DNA from: MFD01275-c22 sp963705885
GTDB lineage: Bacteria > Actinomycetota > Actinomycetes > JACCUZ01
Direction: 5' to 3'
DNA: 64,000 bases
NCBI GenBank assembly: GCA_963705885.1
Contig: OY970120.1
Coordinates: 434,001-498,000, forward strand
Position 1 is the stretch's first letter; every line of letters starts with the position of its first letter. A model generated the notes under the pieces. That model ran no database searches. It saw only the letters and a list, made by a program, of their open reading frames with translations, and had not been told where the DNA came from. Made by a program: the position numbers and the translations under genes. Of this stretch, positions 24,215-32,638 are shown in pieces.

Positions 24215-25392
24215 CGAATGCCGAGGTAGCGCTCGTCACCTACTCCACCAAGCCTCGCGGAGGCGTGGTCCACACGCTGGCGCTCGCCGAGGCCCTGCAT
24301 TCCCTGGGCGCCGCCGTGCGCGTGCACGCACTGGGGGACGTGGCGGCGGGGTTCTTCCGGCCCGTGACCGCACCCGTGACGATCGTGCCCGGGCCGCCCT
24401 GCGACGGAACGCTCGAGGACAAGGTGTCCGGCAGCATCGACCGGCTCGCGGACGCGCTCGCGCAGACCGACGCGCCGCTGCTGCACGCGCAGGACTGCAT
24501 CGCGGCCCGGGCGGCTGCGCGGGTGCGGGACGCCGGCGGTCGGGCGGTGAGCGTGGTCCGAACCGTGCACCACGTCGACGACTTCTCCAGCCAGGTCCTG
24601 ATGGACTGCCAGCGGGCGGCGATCCTCGAGCCGGACGTCGTGCTCGCCGTCAGCCAGACGTGGCGTCAGATCCTCGAGACGGACTACGGCGTCACGGCGG
24701 AGGTCGTCCCCAACGGCGTCGACGTCGCACGGTTCTCCTCGCCAGATCCGACGAGAGCAGCGCAGCTGCGTGCGGGCGTCGGAGCGGTCGGGCGCCCGCT
24801 CATCCTCGCGGTCGGCGGCATCGAACCACGAAAGGGCAGCGACACCCTGGTGCGCGCACTCGCCGAGATCACCATCCGTCGCGACGTCGCGCCGGTCCTC
24901 GCCGTCATCGGTGGCCACTCGTTCCAGGACCACCGCCCCTACCGCGAGCGCGTCCTCGGCCTCCTGCCCGACCTCGGGCTCCGGCTGGACGACGACGTCG
25001 TGCTCGTGGGCACGGTGCCCGACGTCGACCTCCCGCAGTGGTACGCAGCGGCCGACGTGCTGGCCTTCCCGTCGGTGAAGGAGGGCTTCGGCCTGGCCGT
25101 GCTCGAGGCGATGAGCGCGGGCATCCCTGTCGTCACCAGCGACCTGCCGGTGTTCCGGGAGTACCTCGTCGACGGACGCGACGCGCTGCTGGTCGAGCCG
25201 GGCGACGTCAGCGGGCTGGCCACTGCCCTGCTGTCGGCGTTGGAGGACGCCGGGCGGCGTGCGGCACTGGTCACCGCCGGCTACGCCGTCGCGGCTCGTT
25301 TCACCTGGCAGGAGAGCGCACGGCAGCACCTTCGCATCTACGCCGAGGTGGCCCGAGGCCGCCGGGAGACCGACGCGCTCTCGCGCCGGTGA
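24211..25392 (+). CDS. MSMEG_0565 family glycosyltransferase
   Basis: 393 residues, GT4-type GT-B fold. STKPRGGVVHTLALAEALHSLG at the N-terminus, LHAQDCIAA, VPNGVDVARF, VGGIEPRKGSDTLVRAL, and the donor-site motif PSVKEGFGLAVLEAMSAGIPVVTSD are present. This family is found with Nit1-type nitrilases in mycobacteria. The acceptor is unknown. It is the last gene of the kinase-fdrA transcript (ATGA overlap) and marks the end of the island. Confidence 0.85.
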   Translation: MTNAEVALVTYSTKPRGGVVHTLALAEALHSLGAAVRVHALGDVAAGFFRPVTAPVTIVPGPPCDGTLEDKVSGSIDRLADALAQTDAPLLHAQDCIAARAAARVRDAGGRAVSVVRTVHHVDDFSSQVLMDCQRAAILEPDVVLAVSQTWRQILETDYGVTAEVVPNGVDVARFSSPDPTRAAQLRAGVGAVGRPLILAVGGIEPRKGSDTLVRALAEITIRRDVAPVLAVIGGHSFQDHRPYRERVLGLLPDLGLRLDDDVVLVGTVPDVDLPQWYAAADVLAFPSVKEGFGLAVLEAMSAGIPVVTSDLPVFREYLVDGRDALLVEPGDVSGLATALLSALEDAGRRAALVTAGYAVAARFTWQESARQHLRIYAEVARGRRETDALSRR

Positions 25393-25519
25393 CGCCCGTC
25401 GACGCGTCCGGCTCCCAGGCCGGGCGGCGCTCCGCGTGGATCGAGTCGACCACTTCCAGCCGGTCGACCACCCCAGTTCACCCAGGCCCTTTCCAGGGGG
25501 CGGCCCGGGAGGCGACGAT

Positions 25520-27688
25520 GTGCCCGTGAGCACCGCACCGGCCTGGAGCGAGGACGGCGGGCTCGAGCCACCGCGCTACGCCGACGACAGCGTCGAGGAG
25601 CTGGAGGACGGCGAGGTCCGCCCGCAGCCGGCGGCGCCCGAGCGGGCCCCCGACCGCTTCCTCGACCGCGAGCTGAGCTGGCTGGACTTCAACGCCCGCG
25701 TCCTCGAGCTGGCCGCAGACCCGGACGTGCCGCTGCTCGAGCGGGTCCGGTTCGCCGCGATCTTCTCGCGCAACCTCGACGAGTTCTTCATGGTCCGCGT
25801 CGCCGCCCTGCACCGACGGGTCGCGGCGGGCATCACGACCCGCAGCTCGACCGGGGCGACGCCGAGCGAGCGCCTCGCGAGGATCGGTCAGGTCGCCCAG
25901 AGCCTGGTCACCCTGCACTCCGGGCTGTTCGCCGACGTGCTCGCGCCCGAGCTCGCCGACGCGGGGCTCGCCATCGTCCGGTGGGAGGACCTGCGCACCG
26001 ACGAGGTGGCGCGGATGCGTGAGCTGTTCGCCGAGCGCATGCAGCCGGTGCTCACCCCATTGGCGGTCGACCCGGCGCACCCCTTCCCGTACATCTCCGG
26101 CCTCTCGCTCAACCTCGCCGTGGTCGTGAGCGACGAGGCCAGCGGCGCCGAGCACTTCGCGCGCGTCAAGGTGCCACCGCTGCTCCCGCGGCTGCTCGTC
26201 GTCGACGACGACGGCACACGGCTGGTCCCGATCGAGCAGGTCATCGACGCGCACCTGGGCGAGCTGTTCCCCGGCATGCGTGTCGTCGAGACCTCCGCGT
26301 TCCGCGTGACCCGCAACGAGGACCTCGAGGTCGACGCCGACGTCGACAACGTCCTCCACGCCCTCGAGCGCGAGCTGTCACGCCGGCGGTTCGGCGCCGT
26401 GGTCCGGCTCGAGGTCGACGCGGACACCAGCGACCGCGTGCTGGACCTGCTCGTCCGCGAGCTCGACATCGGCGAGGACCAGGTCTACCGGGTGCCGGCC
26501 CCGCTCGACCTGTCGGCGCTGTGGGCGCTCACCGAGCTGGACCGGCCGGACCTGAAGGCCCCCGGGTTCGTCCCGCAGACGCACCCCGAGCTGCGCGGCA
26601 CCGAGGAGGCCGCGGCCGACATCTTCGCCGCGCTGCGCAGCGGGGACATCCTGCTGCAGCACCCCTACGACTCGTTCGCGACCAGCGTCCAGGCGCTGAT
26701 CGAGCAGGCCGCGACGGACGCCGACGTGCACGCCATCAAGCTCACCCTCTACCGCACCAGCGGCGAGTCGGCCGTCGTCGACGCCCTCGTCGACGCCGCG
26801 CTCGCCGGCAAGCAGGTGCTCGTCGTGGTCGAGATCAAGGCGCGCTTCGACGAGCAGGCCAACATCCGCTGGGCCCGCCACCTCGAGCAGGCGGGGTGCC
26901 ACGTCGTCTACGGGCTCGTCGGGCTCAAGACGCACTGCAAGCTCGCGCTGGTCGTACGGGCCGAGCCCGACGGGCGGCTCCGCCGCTACGTCCACGTGGG
27001 CACGGGCAACTACAACCCCAAGACCGCGCGCTTCTACGAGGACATCGGGCTGCTGACGGCCGACGAGCACGTGGGCGCGGACGTCGCCGACCTGTTCAAC
27101 CACCTGTCCGGCTACACCCGGCAGCCTGACTACGACACGCTGCTCGTCGCGCCCGACACCCTGCGCAGCGGTCTGCTCGACCTCGTCGCGACCGAGACGC
27201 GCAACGCCGCGGCCGGGCGACCGAGCGGCGTCTCCATCAAGGTGAACAGCCTCGTCGACGAGGAGCTCATCGACGCGCTCTGCGACGCGTCCCAGGCCGG
27301 CGTGCCCGTCGACCTCCTCGTGCGCGGCATGTGCAGCCTGCGACCCGGCGTGCCCGGGCTGTCGGAGAACGTCCGGGTGCGCAGCCTCCTCGGCCGCTTC
27401 CTCGAGCACTCCCGGGTCTACCGGTTCGTCGCCGGCGGTGACCCCACCCACTGGATCGGCAGTGCCGACGTCATGGACCGCAACCTCGACCGGCGCGTGG
27501 AGGCGCTCGTGCGGGTGACCGACGCCGACGCCCGGGGCCGGCTCGACGACGTGCTCTCCCTGTGCTGGTCGCCCGACGTCGACCACTGGTCCCTCGGAGC
27601 CGACGGCACCTGGGAGCGGACCCCGGCCGTGCCCGACCGCGTGAACCACCAGCAGCAGCTCGCCGACCGCACCCGCCTCGAGGCGTGA
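25520..27688 (+). CDS. ppk1: Polyphosphate kinase 1
   Basis: 722 residues. It makes polyphosphate from ATP reversibly. The N-terminal domain has DRELSWLDFNARVLELA and FFMVRVAALHRR; catalytic parts are HAIKLTLYRTSGES, VVEIKARFDEQANI, the phospho-histidine in GLKTHCKLALV, and HVGTGNYNPKTARFYED. GTG 25520 was chosen because GGGAGG lies seven bases upstream; GTG 25526 is the alternative. A single GTTCACCC (25476-25483), the core of an actinobacterial PHO box, lies in the leader; no second unit is clear. Coupled to mutT1 by GTGA. A polyphosphate-binding CHAD protein lies at 47 kb. Confidence 0.95.
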   Translation: MPVSTAPAWSEDGGLEPPRYADDSVEELEDGEVRPQPAAPERAPDRFLDRELSWLDFNARVLELAADPDVPLLERVRFAAIFSRNLDEFFMVRVAALHRRVAAGITTRSSTGATPSERLARIGQVAQSLVTLHSGLFADVLAPELADAGLAIVRWEDLRTDEVARMRELFAERMQPVLTPLAVDPAHPFPYISGLSLNLAVVVSDEASGAEHFARVKVPPLLPRLLVVDDDGTRLVPIEQVIDAHLGELFPGMRVVETSAFRVTRNEDLEVDADVDNVLHALERELSRRRFGAVVRLEVDADTSDRVLDLLVRELDIGEDQVYRVPAPLDLSALWALTELDRPDLKAPGFVPQTHPELRGTEEAAADIFAALRSGDILLQHPYDSFATSVQALIEQAATDADVHAIKLTLYRTSGESAVVDALVDAALAGKQVLVVVEIKARFDEQANIRWARHLEQAGCHVVYGLVGLKTHCKLALVVRAEPDGRLRRYVHVGTGNYNPKTARFYEDIGLLTADEHVGADVADLFNHLSGYTRQPDYDTLLVAPDTLRSGLLDLVATETRNAAAGRPSGVSIKVNSLVDEELIDALCDASQAGVPVDLLVRGMCSLRPGVPGLSENVRVRSLLGRFLEHSRVYRFVAGGDPTHWIGSADVMDRNLDRRVEALVRVTDADARGRLDDVLSLCWSPDVDHWSLGADGTWERTPAVPDRVNHQQQLADRTRLEA

Positions 27689-28575
27689 CGATCGAGGCTG
27701 CCGGCGGGGTCCTGTGGAGACAGGGCGCCTCCGGCGACGCCGAGGTGGCACTGGTGCACCGGCCGAGGTACGACGACTGGTCACTGCCCAAGGGCAAGCT
27801 CGACGCCCGCGAGCACCCGCTGGCCGCGGCGCTGCGCGAGATCGAGGAGGAGACCGGGTTCTCGGCCGTGCCCGGCCGGCCGCTCGGCGAGGTGCGCTAC
27901 GCCGTGTCCGGCGGGCCGAAGCGCGTGCGCTACTGGGCCTGCCGGGCCGCCACCGGCCGGTTCCGGCCCGGCCGGGAGGTCGACGACCTGGCCTGGGTGA
28001 CGACGGCCGACGCCGAGGCCCTGCTCCCGGCCGACCGCGACCGCCCGGTGCTGCGCCGGTTCGCGGCCGACCCGCGGCCCACGCGCGCCCTGGTCGTCGT
28101 GCGCCACGCCAGCGCCGGCGACCGCGCGACGTGGAGCGGCGACGACCGCGACCGGCCCCTGGACGTCCGTGGGCGCGAGCAGGCCCGGGCCCTGGCCGCG
28201 CTCCTGCGGGCGTACGACGTGCAGGTCGCCGTGTCCGGAGCGGTCCGGCGCTGCCGGGACACGCTGGCCCCGTTCGCGGAGGCCTCGGGGGTGACCCTGC
28301 GGACCGCGGCGGGGCTCACCGCCGGGACCGGGGCCGGGCACGTCGACGCCGGGGCGCAGGTGCTGCTCGGTCTCGCCGGGGGACCGGCCGCCGCGGTCTG
28401 CACGCAGCGCGAGGTGGCGGCAGAGGTCGTCGCCGCCGCGTGCACGCTCCTGGGACGCCCGACCGGACCGGAGGAGGTCGGCGACCCCGAGAAGGGCGGC
28501 CTCGTGGTGCTGCACCTGGGCGAGGGCCCGGACCCGACCCTCGTCGACTGGGAGCGGCTGCCGCCACCCGCCTGA
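27685..28575 (+). CDS. mutT1: Nudix hydrolase fused to histidine phosphatase (MutT1 type)
   Basis: 296 residues. The N-terminal Nudix domain (1-135) contains the full box: G in LPKGKLDARE, then ALREIEEETGFS. The C-terminal domain (from about 138) is a histidine phosphatase with VVVRHASAG as its RHG-like motif. This two-domain arrangement is that of mycobacterial MutT1, which hydrolyses 8-oxo-GTP/dGTP and diadenosine polyphosphates. Next to ppk1 in many actinobacteria. The GTG start overlaps the ppk1 stop. Confidence 0.9.
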   Translation: MTIEAAGGVLWRQGASGDAEVALVHRPRYDDWSLPKGKLDAREHPLAAALREIEEETGFSAVPGRPLGEVRYAVSGGPKRVRYWACRAATGRFRPGREVDDLAWVTTADAEALLPADRDRPVLRRFAADPRPTRALVVVRHASAGDRATWSGDDRDRPLDVRGREQARALAALLRAYDVQVAVSGAVRRCRDTLAPFAEASGVTLRTAAGLTAGTGAGHVDAGAQVLLGLAGGPAAAVCTQREVAAEVVAAACTLLGRPTGPEEVGDPEKGGLVVLHLGEGPDPTLVDWERLPPPA

Positions 28576-28594
28576 ACCGGCCCCGTCGACAGGC

Positions 28595-28630
28595 GGAACC
28601 CCGGAGCCGGGGGGGTGGCTCCGGGGTTCC
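28595..28630. terminator. Strong bidirectional terminator hairpin
   Basis: A perfect 14-bp inverted repeat, GGAACCCCGGAGCC (28595-28608) and GGCTCCGGGGTTCC (28617-28630), with an 8-base loop, lies between the convergent mutT1 and NlpC/P60 genes. No long T-run follows, as is usual in this group. Confidence 0.8.
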
Positions 28631-28686
28631 TGTGGTGGCTGACGGGGGGGATGTCAGCCACCACTCTCGTGGGGCTGGGCGGCCTC

Positions 28687-29466
28687 CTAGAGGACCCGGC
28701 CGTAGGAGACGTTGGAGGACCAGGCGCGGTGCTTGCCGACACCGGTGCTCGGGTTCGACGCCTCCCACCAGTAGCCGTTGCCGGCGTAGATCGCGACGTG
28801 GCCGATGCTGCCGCCGCCACCGTTGTAGACGAAGACGAGGTCACCGGGCTGCGGGCTGGACACGCTGCGGGCCACCGAGCGCTGCGCCGACGACGAGTGG
28901 GGCAGCGAGATGCCGACCTTGTCGAAGACGTAGGACGTGAAGCCGGAGCAGTCGAAGCCGTTGGGGCCGGAACCGCCGTAGGAGTAGTAGGCGCCGGAGG
29001 CGACCTCCGCGGCGATCTGCAGGACGTTGGCGGCCGACGCGCTCATGCGCTCGACGCTGCGCGAGGCCTCCTGGTAGTCGCGGGCCCCGGCGGCGAGCTT
29101 CTCGGCGGCGCGCTTCTGGGCCCGGCGCGCGGCGCGGGCCTCGGCGGCGGCCTTGCGGCGTGCCTCGGCACGTGCCTGCGCCTTCGCGAGAGCCTCGGCC
29201 CGCTCGCGCGAGGCGGCGTCCACCGCGTCGCGCAGGGCGAGCGCCTGCTCGGCCTCGGCCAGGTCCGCCGGGCGCTCGGCGCGCAGCTGCTGGGAGGCGG
29301 GCTCGGCCCGTTCGGGAGTCGTCGGCGTGGTCGGCGCGGCGTTGGCGACGACGGTGCCGGTCACGGACAGCGTGCCGGCGATGCCGGCGGCGATGCCGAG
29401 GTGGACCGGGTTGTTGGCCACCTTGCCGAACTGGGCAAGGCGCGACGGGCGACGGTGCTTGGACAA
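28687..29466 (-). CDS. Secreted NlpC/P60 (C40) cell-wall peptidase
   Basis: 259 residues from TTG 29466. A basic N-terminus and hydrophobic segment (LGIAAGIAGTLSVTGTVVANA) form a signal peptide. A charged coiled-coil follows (about 60-140: RERAEALAKAQARAEARRK), then the NlpC/P60 domain with catalytic Cys in GFDCSGFTSYVF and His in IGHVAIYAG. It cleaves peptidoglycan peptides outside the membrane. The TTG start was chosen because GGGAGAGGA lies just upstream; the in-frame GTG at 29484 falls inside the riboswitch's closing helix. Expression should respond to cyclic di-AMP. Confidence 0.9.
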   Translation of the reverse strand: MSKHRRPSRLAQFGKVANNPVHLGIAAGIAGTLSVTGTVVANAAPTTPTTPERAEPASQQLRAERPADLAEAEQALALRDAVDAASRERAEALAKAQARAEARRKAAAEARAARRAQKRAAEKLAAGARDYQEASRSVERMSASAANVLQIAAEVASGAYYSYGGSGPNGFDCSGFTSYVFDKVGISLPHSSSAQRSVARSVSSPQPGDLVFVYNGGGGSIGHVAIYAGNGYWWEASNPSTGVGKHRAWSSNVSYGRVL

Positions 29467-29479
29467 ACGTTGTTCCTCT

Positions 29480-29660
29480 CCCACGCCTACGAGGTGAGCT
29501 GTCGGGTTCGGGCGGGAGTTGCCCGGCCGTCCCGGTCTGCGACCGGTGCGGCTTCACCCCTAGGACCCCTGAGGGGCCCACGGATCGTGGGTCCCCCGCT
29601 CCTGCCAGGCGACGTATCGGCTGCTGCTCTCGCGGGGCAGGATTCGGCGGCCACGAGCGC
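29480..29660 (-). ncRNA. Cyclic di-AMP riboswitch (ydaO/yuaA type)
   Basis: On the minus strand, upstream of the NlpC/P60 gene, the conserved blocks occur in order: GCCGAATCCTG (complement of 29638-29648), GGGGGACCCA, GGGGTGAAGCCGC, and CCGACAGCTCACCTCGTAGGC closing at 29485. This is the ydaO-yuaA consensus, which in actinobacteria controls resuscitation factors and NlpC/P60 hydrolases and turns them off when c-di-AMP is high. The 3' end abuts the ribosome-binding site of the TTG start. Confidence 0.88.
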
Positions 29661-29750
29661 GCCCGGTCGGAGGTCCCGATCGGGCGGCAAAAGACTACTG
29701 GCGCTGCCCGGAAGGGCACAAACCGGCCCTCCCCCCGGGCGCGTCGGGTC

Positions 29751-30056
29751 TCAGCGCTCGACGGGGTACCCGGCCGCGACCCAGTCCCCGGTGCCGCCGT
29801 CGACGTTGACCGCGTCGACGCCCTGCCGGGCCAGGAAGGCGGCCGCCTGGCCGCTGCGGGCGCCGGACTGGCAGACGAGGTAGACCGGCCGGTCGGTGGG
29901 CAGCTCGCCGGCGGCCTGCGGGACGGTGGCCAGCGGCACGAGGCGCGCTCCGGGGACGTGCCCGGCGGCGTACTCCGCGGGCTCGCGGACGTCCACGACG
30001 TCCGCCGCGCCGGCGTCGAGGACCGTCTTGAGGTCGTGGATGCTCACGGTGCGCAT
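29751..30056 (-). CDS. Single-domain rhodanese-like protein
   Basis: 101 residues, one rhodanese domain. VVDVREPAEYAAGHVPGAR and the active loop YLVCQSGARSGQAA with catalytic Cys are intact, so it may carry a persulfide. DGGTGDWVAAGYPVER is the usual end. It follows the DtxR gene on the same strand with a 46-bp gap. Substrate and partner are unknown. Confidence 0.9.
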   Translation of the reverse strand: MRTVSIHDLKTVLDAGAADVVDVREPAEYAAGHVPGARLVPLATVPQAAGELPTDRPVYLVCQSGARSGQAAAFLARQGVDAVNVDGGTGDWVAAGYPVER

Positions 30057-30102
30057 GGTGCGGGATGCCTTCCTGTCGGGGTCGGGCCTGGAGCCGACGC
30101 TC

Positions 30103-30798
30103 TCAGACCGCGCTGACGAACACGTGCGAGGCCACCTCGTCGCTGATCTCGGTCACCTCTCCGCCGGAGCCGACGAGCAGGCCCTCCCCGCCGCGGCCGA
30201 CCGTGACCGAGGCGCCCGGCTGCACCCCCGCCCGGCGCAGCCGGGACATCAGGCCGGTATCGGACTGCACGGGCTCGGCGAGGCGGCGCACGACCACGCG
30301 GGTCGCGCCGTCGCGGGCCAGCCGGTCCAGCGGGGTGATGTCGAGGTGCGGCACCCGGTCGGCACCCGCCGAGGACGCCTGGCCGAGCTCCTCGAGGCCG
30401 GGGATCGGGTTGCCGTAGGGCGAGACCGTGGGGTGGCCGAGCACCTCGAGCAGCCGCCGCTCGACCGTCTCGGAGATCACGTGCTCCCAGCGGCAGGCCT
30501 CCTCGTGGACCAGCTCCCAGTCCAGCCCGATGACCTCGACGAGCAGGCACTCGGCCAGCCGGTGCTTGCGCATGACCCGGGTGGCCAGCGACCGGCCCGT
30601 CGGGCTCAGCTCGAGGTGGCGGTCGCCCTCGACGGTCACCAGGCCGTCGCGCTCCATCCGCGCCACCGTCTGGGACACCGTCGGGCCGGACTGGCCCAGC
30701 CGCTCGGCGATCCGGGCGCGCAGCGGAACGACGCCCTCCTCCTCCAGCTCGAACACGGTCCGGAGGTACATCTCGGTGGTGTCGATGAGGTCGCTCAC
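30103..30798 (-). CDS. DtxR/IdeR-family metal-dependent repressor
   Basis: 231 residues. The winged helix (LIDTTEMYLRTVFELEEEGVVPLRARIAERLGQSGPTVSQTVARMERDGL) is very like IdeR/DtxR; RLAECLLVEVIGLDWELVHEEACRWEHVIS carries metal-site residues (Glu, Cys, His) and GNPIPG precedes the C-terminal SH3-like domain. It likely represses iron or manganese genes with Fe2+ or Mn2+ as corepressor. GTG 30798 was chosen because GGGAGG lies nine bases upstream; the ATG at 30807 abuts that site too closely. Confidence 0.92.
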   Translation of the reverse strand: MSDLIDTTEMYLRTVFELEEEGVVPLRARIAERLGQSGPTVSQTVARMERDGLVTVEGDRHLELSPTGRSLATRVMRKHRLAECLLVEVIGLDWELVHEEACRWEHVISETVERRLLEVLGHPTVSPYGNPIPGLEELGQASSAGADRVPHLDITPLDRLARDGATRVVVRRLAEPVQSDTGLMSRLRRAGVQPGASVTVGRGGEGLLVGSGGEVTEISDEVASHVFVSAV

Positions 30799-30889
30799 GG
30801 CAGCCATCCTCCCGTACACCGCGGGTGTCGGCCGCCCCCGAGCCCGCTGCGGCCGGCCAGGCGACGGCCGAGGCCTACCCTCGGGGGCC

Positions 30890-31600
30890 GTGACGACCTC
30901 CCCACTGCTGGTCCCCGCCCGGTTCAACGGCCCTCCGGGGTCGGGCAACGGCGGCTACGTGGCCGGCCTGCTCGCGGCGCGGCGCGACCCCGACGGCGCG
31001 GCGACGGTGACCCTGCGCGAGCCTCCTCCGTTGGAGGTCCCGATGGTCGTGCTGACCGAGGGAGGGGTGACGACGGCCTCCTTCGGCGGCGCCGTGATCG
31101 CGACCGCCGAGCCCGGCGAGCCCGCGTCGGACCCCGTCGGGCCGGTGCCCTTCGAGGACGCGGCCGAGGCCGAGGGCCGCTACGCGGGGCTGACCGCGCA
31201 CCCGTTCCCGACCTGCTACGTCTGCGGCCCCGAGCGCCCCGCAGGTGACGGGATGGGGCTGCGGCCGGGACCGGTCGGCGGGGACGGCGACCGCAGGGTC
31301 GCGACGACGTGGGTGCCCGGCGCCGACCAGGGCGGCTCCGACGGGCCGGTCGCGACGGCGTTCGTGTGGGCCGCCCTGGACTGCCCGGGCGGCTGGTCGA
31401 GCGACATCGTGGCGCGCCCCATGGTGCTGGGCCGGATGACCGCGGCCGTGCACGCCCGCCCGGAGGTCGGCGACCGGTGCGTCGTGGTGGGCCGGGTGCT
31501 GCGCGTCGACGGGCGCAAGACCTTCACGGCGACGACGGCCTACGACGGCGACGGCCGCGTCCTGGGCACCGCCGAGGCCACCTGGATCGCCCTGCGCTGA
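30890..31600 (+). CDS. Hypothetical protein, possible hotdog fold
   Basis: 236 residues. Two halves each suggest a thioesterase-like hotdog: FNGPPGSGNGGYVAGLLAAR at the start and FVWAALDCPGGWSSDI then VVVGRVLRVDGRKTFTATTAYDGDGRVLGTAEATWIAL at the end. A CYVCGPER motif sits between them. Similar proteins are common in actinobacteria without known function. The GTG at 30890 has a TACCCT -10-like hexamer eight bases upstream and no ribosome site. Divergent from the DtxR gene. Confidence 0.7.
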   Translation: MTTSPLLVPARFNGPPGSGNGGYVAGLLAARRDPDGAATVTLREPPPLEVPMVVLTEGGVTTASFGGAVIATAEPGEPASDPVGPVPFEDAAEAEGRYAGLTAHPFPTCYVCGPERPAGDGMGLRPGPVGGDGDRRVATTWVPGADQGGSDGPVATAFVWAALDCPGGWSSDIVARPMVLGRMTAAVHARPEVGDRCVVVGRVLRVDGRKTFTATTAYDGDGRVLGTAEATWIALR

Positions 31601-31639
31601 CCGCCGACGACAGGCCGACCGCCGGGTGCCCGTAATGCG

Positions 31640-31668
31640 TTGTGCACGGAGCCTCGCCGTCGTACCGT
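31640..31668 (+). promoter_or_regulatory. Sigma-A-like promoter of the small RNA locus
   Basis: TTGTGC (31640-31645) and TACCGT (31663-31668) are separated by 17 bp. Transcription would start near 31675, just before a GGAAGGGAGGTGG ribosome-binding stretch. Confidence 0.55.
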
Positions 31669-31700
31669 CGAGGCACACGGAAGGGAGGTGGTCCGGAGAG

Positions 31701-31739
31701 TTGAGTACTTCCAGGACGCGTGAGGTGGCTGTCAGCTAG
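31701..31739 (+). CDS. 12-residue leader-like peptide
   Basis: TTG-initiated ORF reading MSTSRTREVAVS, ending TAG, with GGGAGGTGG ten bases upstream. The C-terminus REVAVS and the immediate downstream hairpin suggest a regulatory peptide rather than a random ORF. No direct support for translation. Confidence 0.35.
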   Translation: MSTSRTREVAVS

Positions 31740-31795
31740 CCACGGCGACCCGGTAGGGACCGGCCGTCGTGGCCGGCGAGTACCAGGCAGTCACC

Positions 31796-31848
31796 CGACC
31801 CGCGGGCTGCGGAGGTCACGTCCCCTCCGCGCGACGGCCCGCGGGTCG
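31796..31848 (+). terminator. Terminator-like hairpin ending the small RNA
   Basis: CGACCCGCGGGC (31796-31807) pairs with GCCCGCGGGTCG (31837-31848), and GCGGAGG (31809-31815) with CCTCCGC (31824-31830), giving a 12 + 7 bp stem. It lies before the convergent pdxH stop and may serve both strands. Confidence 0.6.
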
Positions 31849-31879
31849 TTGCTGTCCGGGCCCGGCCGGTAGCCGGAGG

Positions 31880-32533
31880 TCAGGGGGCGAGGCGCTCGAC
31901 GACCCAGGGGGCGTCGGGCGCGGGCCGGCGGTAGCGCAGCCGGTCGTGCAGGCGGCCCGCCCGGCCGGCCCAGAACTCCCAGGACAGCGGCACGACTCGG
32001 TAGCCGCCCCACCCCGGCGGCGTCGGCACGGCCGCGCCCTCGGGGAAGCGCGACCGCACCTCGGCGAGCAGCCCCTCGAGCTCGGCGCGGGACGCCACGA
32101 CCCGCGACTGCGGGCTCGCCCAGGCCCCGAGCTGCGAGTCCCGCGGCCGGCTCGCGAAGTAGTCGTCCACCTCGCCGGCCGGCACCGGCTGCGCCGGGCC
32201 GGTGACACGGACCTGGCGCTCGACGGGGTGCCAGGGGAACACGAGCGCGGCCCGCGGCGACCGGGTCAGAGCCGTCGCCTTGTCGGAGGACGTGTTGGTG
32301 AAGAAGCGCAGCCCCCCGTCGTCGTACCCCTTGAGGAGCACGGTGCGCGCCTGCGGCCACCCGTCGGCGCCGACGGTCGCGAGGACCATCGCGTTCGGCT
32401 CGACCACCCCGGCGCCGGCCGCGTCGACGAACCAGCGCCCGAACAGCTCGAGGGGGTCGTCGGTGAGGTCGGCCTCCGAGAGCCCCTGGTCGGCGTAGTG
32501 ACGGCGCATCGCCGCGGGGTCGGGTGGCTGCAC
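31880..32533 (-). CDS. pdxH: Pyridoxamine/pyridoxine 5'-phosphate oxidase
   Basis: 217 residues, normal length. FMN enzyme making pyridoxal phosphate. ADLTDDPLELFGRWFVDA, NAMVLATVGADGWPQARTVLLKGYD, FFTNTSSDKATAL, PQSRVVASRAELE and the C-terminal WEFWAGRAGRLHDRLRYRR are all family blocks. GTG 32533 has no ribosome site but CACAGT lies six bases before it, a leaderless arrangement. Divergent from citrate synthase, a pairing also seen in other actinomycetes. Confidence 0.93.
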   Translation of the reverse strand: MQPPDPAAMRRHYADQGLSEADLTDDPLELFGRWFVDAAGAGVVEPNAMVLATVGADGWPQARTVLLKGYDDGGLRFFTNTSSDKATALTRSPRAALVFPWHPVERQVRVTGPAQPVPAGEVDDYFASRPRDSQLGAWASPQSRVVASRAELEGLLAEVRSRFPEGAAVPTPPGWGGYRVVPLSWEFWAGRAGRLHDRLRYRRPAPDAPWVVERLAP

Positions 32534-32638
32534 GCGAGCACTGTGGCACGCCCCGGGGCGACATCGCGCCGGTGGTGGGACAGAATGCGGGCTCGCGTCC
32601 GAGCGCGCACCCGCAGCCGACACGAGGAGCCCCCTGCG

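Larger units (their letters stand above)
31676..31848 (+). ncRNA. Candidate structured small RNA with leader peptide
   Basis: A roughly 175-nt unit bounded by a promoter and a strong hairpin. Inside are stems GTGGCT/AGCCAC (31725-31730, 31738-31743), CCGGT/ACCGG and CGGCC/GGCCG, and a TACCAGGCAGTCACCCGACC tract. The order (ribosome site, tiny ORF ending REVAVS, hairpins, terminator) looks like a conserved element I believe recurs in actinobacterial genomes, but I cannot name an Rfam family. The next gene, pdxH, is convergent, so it is not simply a leader of that gene. Confidence 0.45.
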
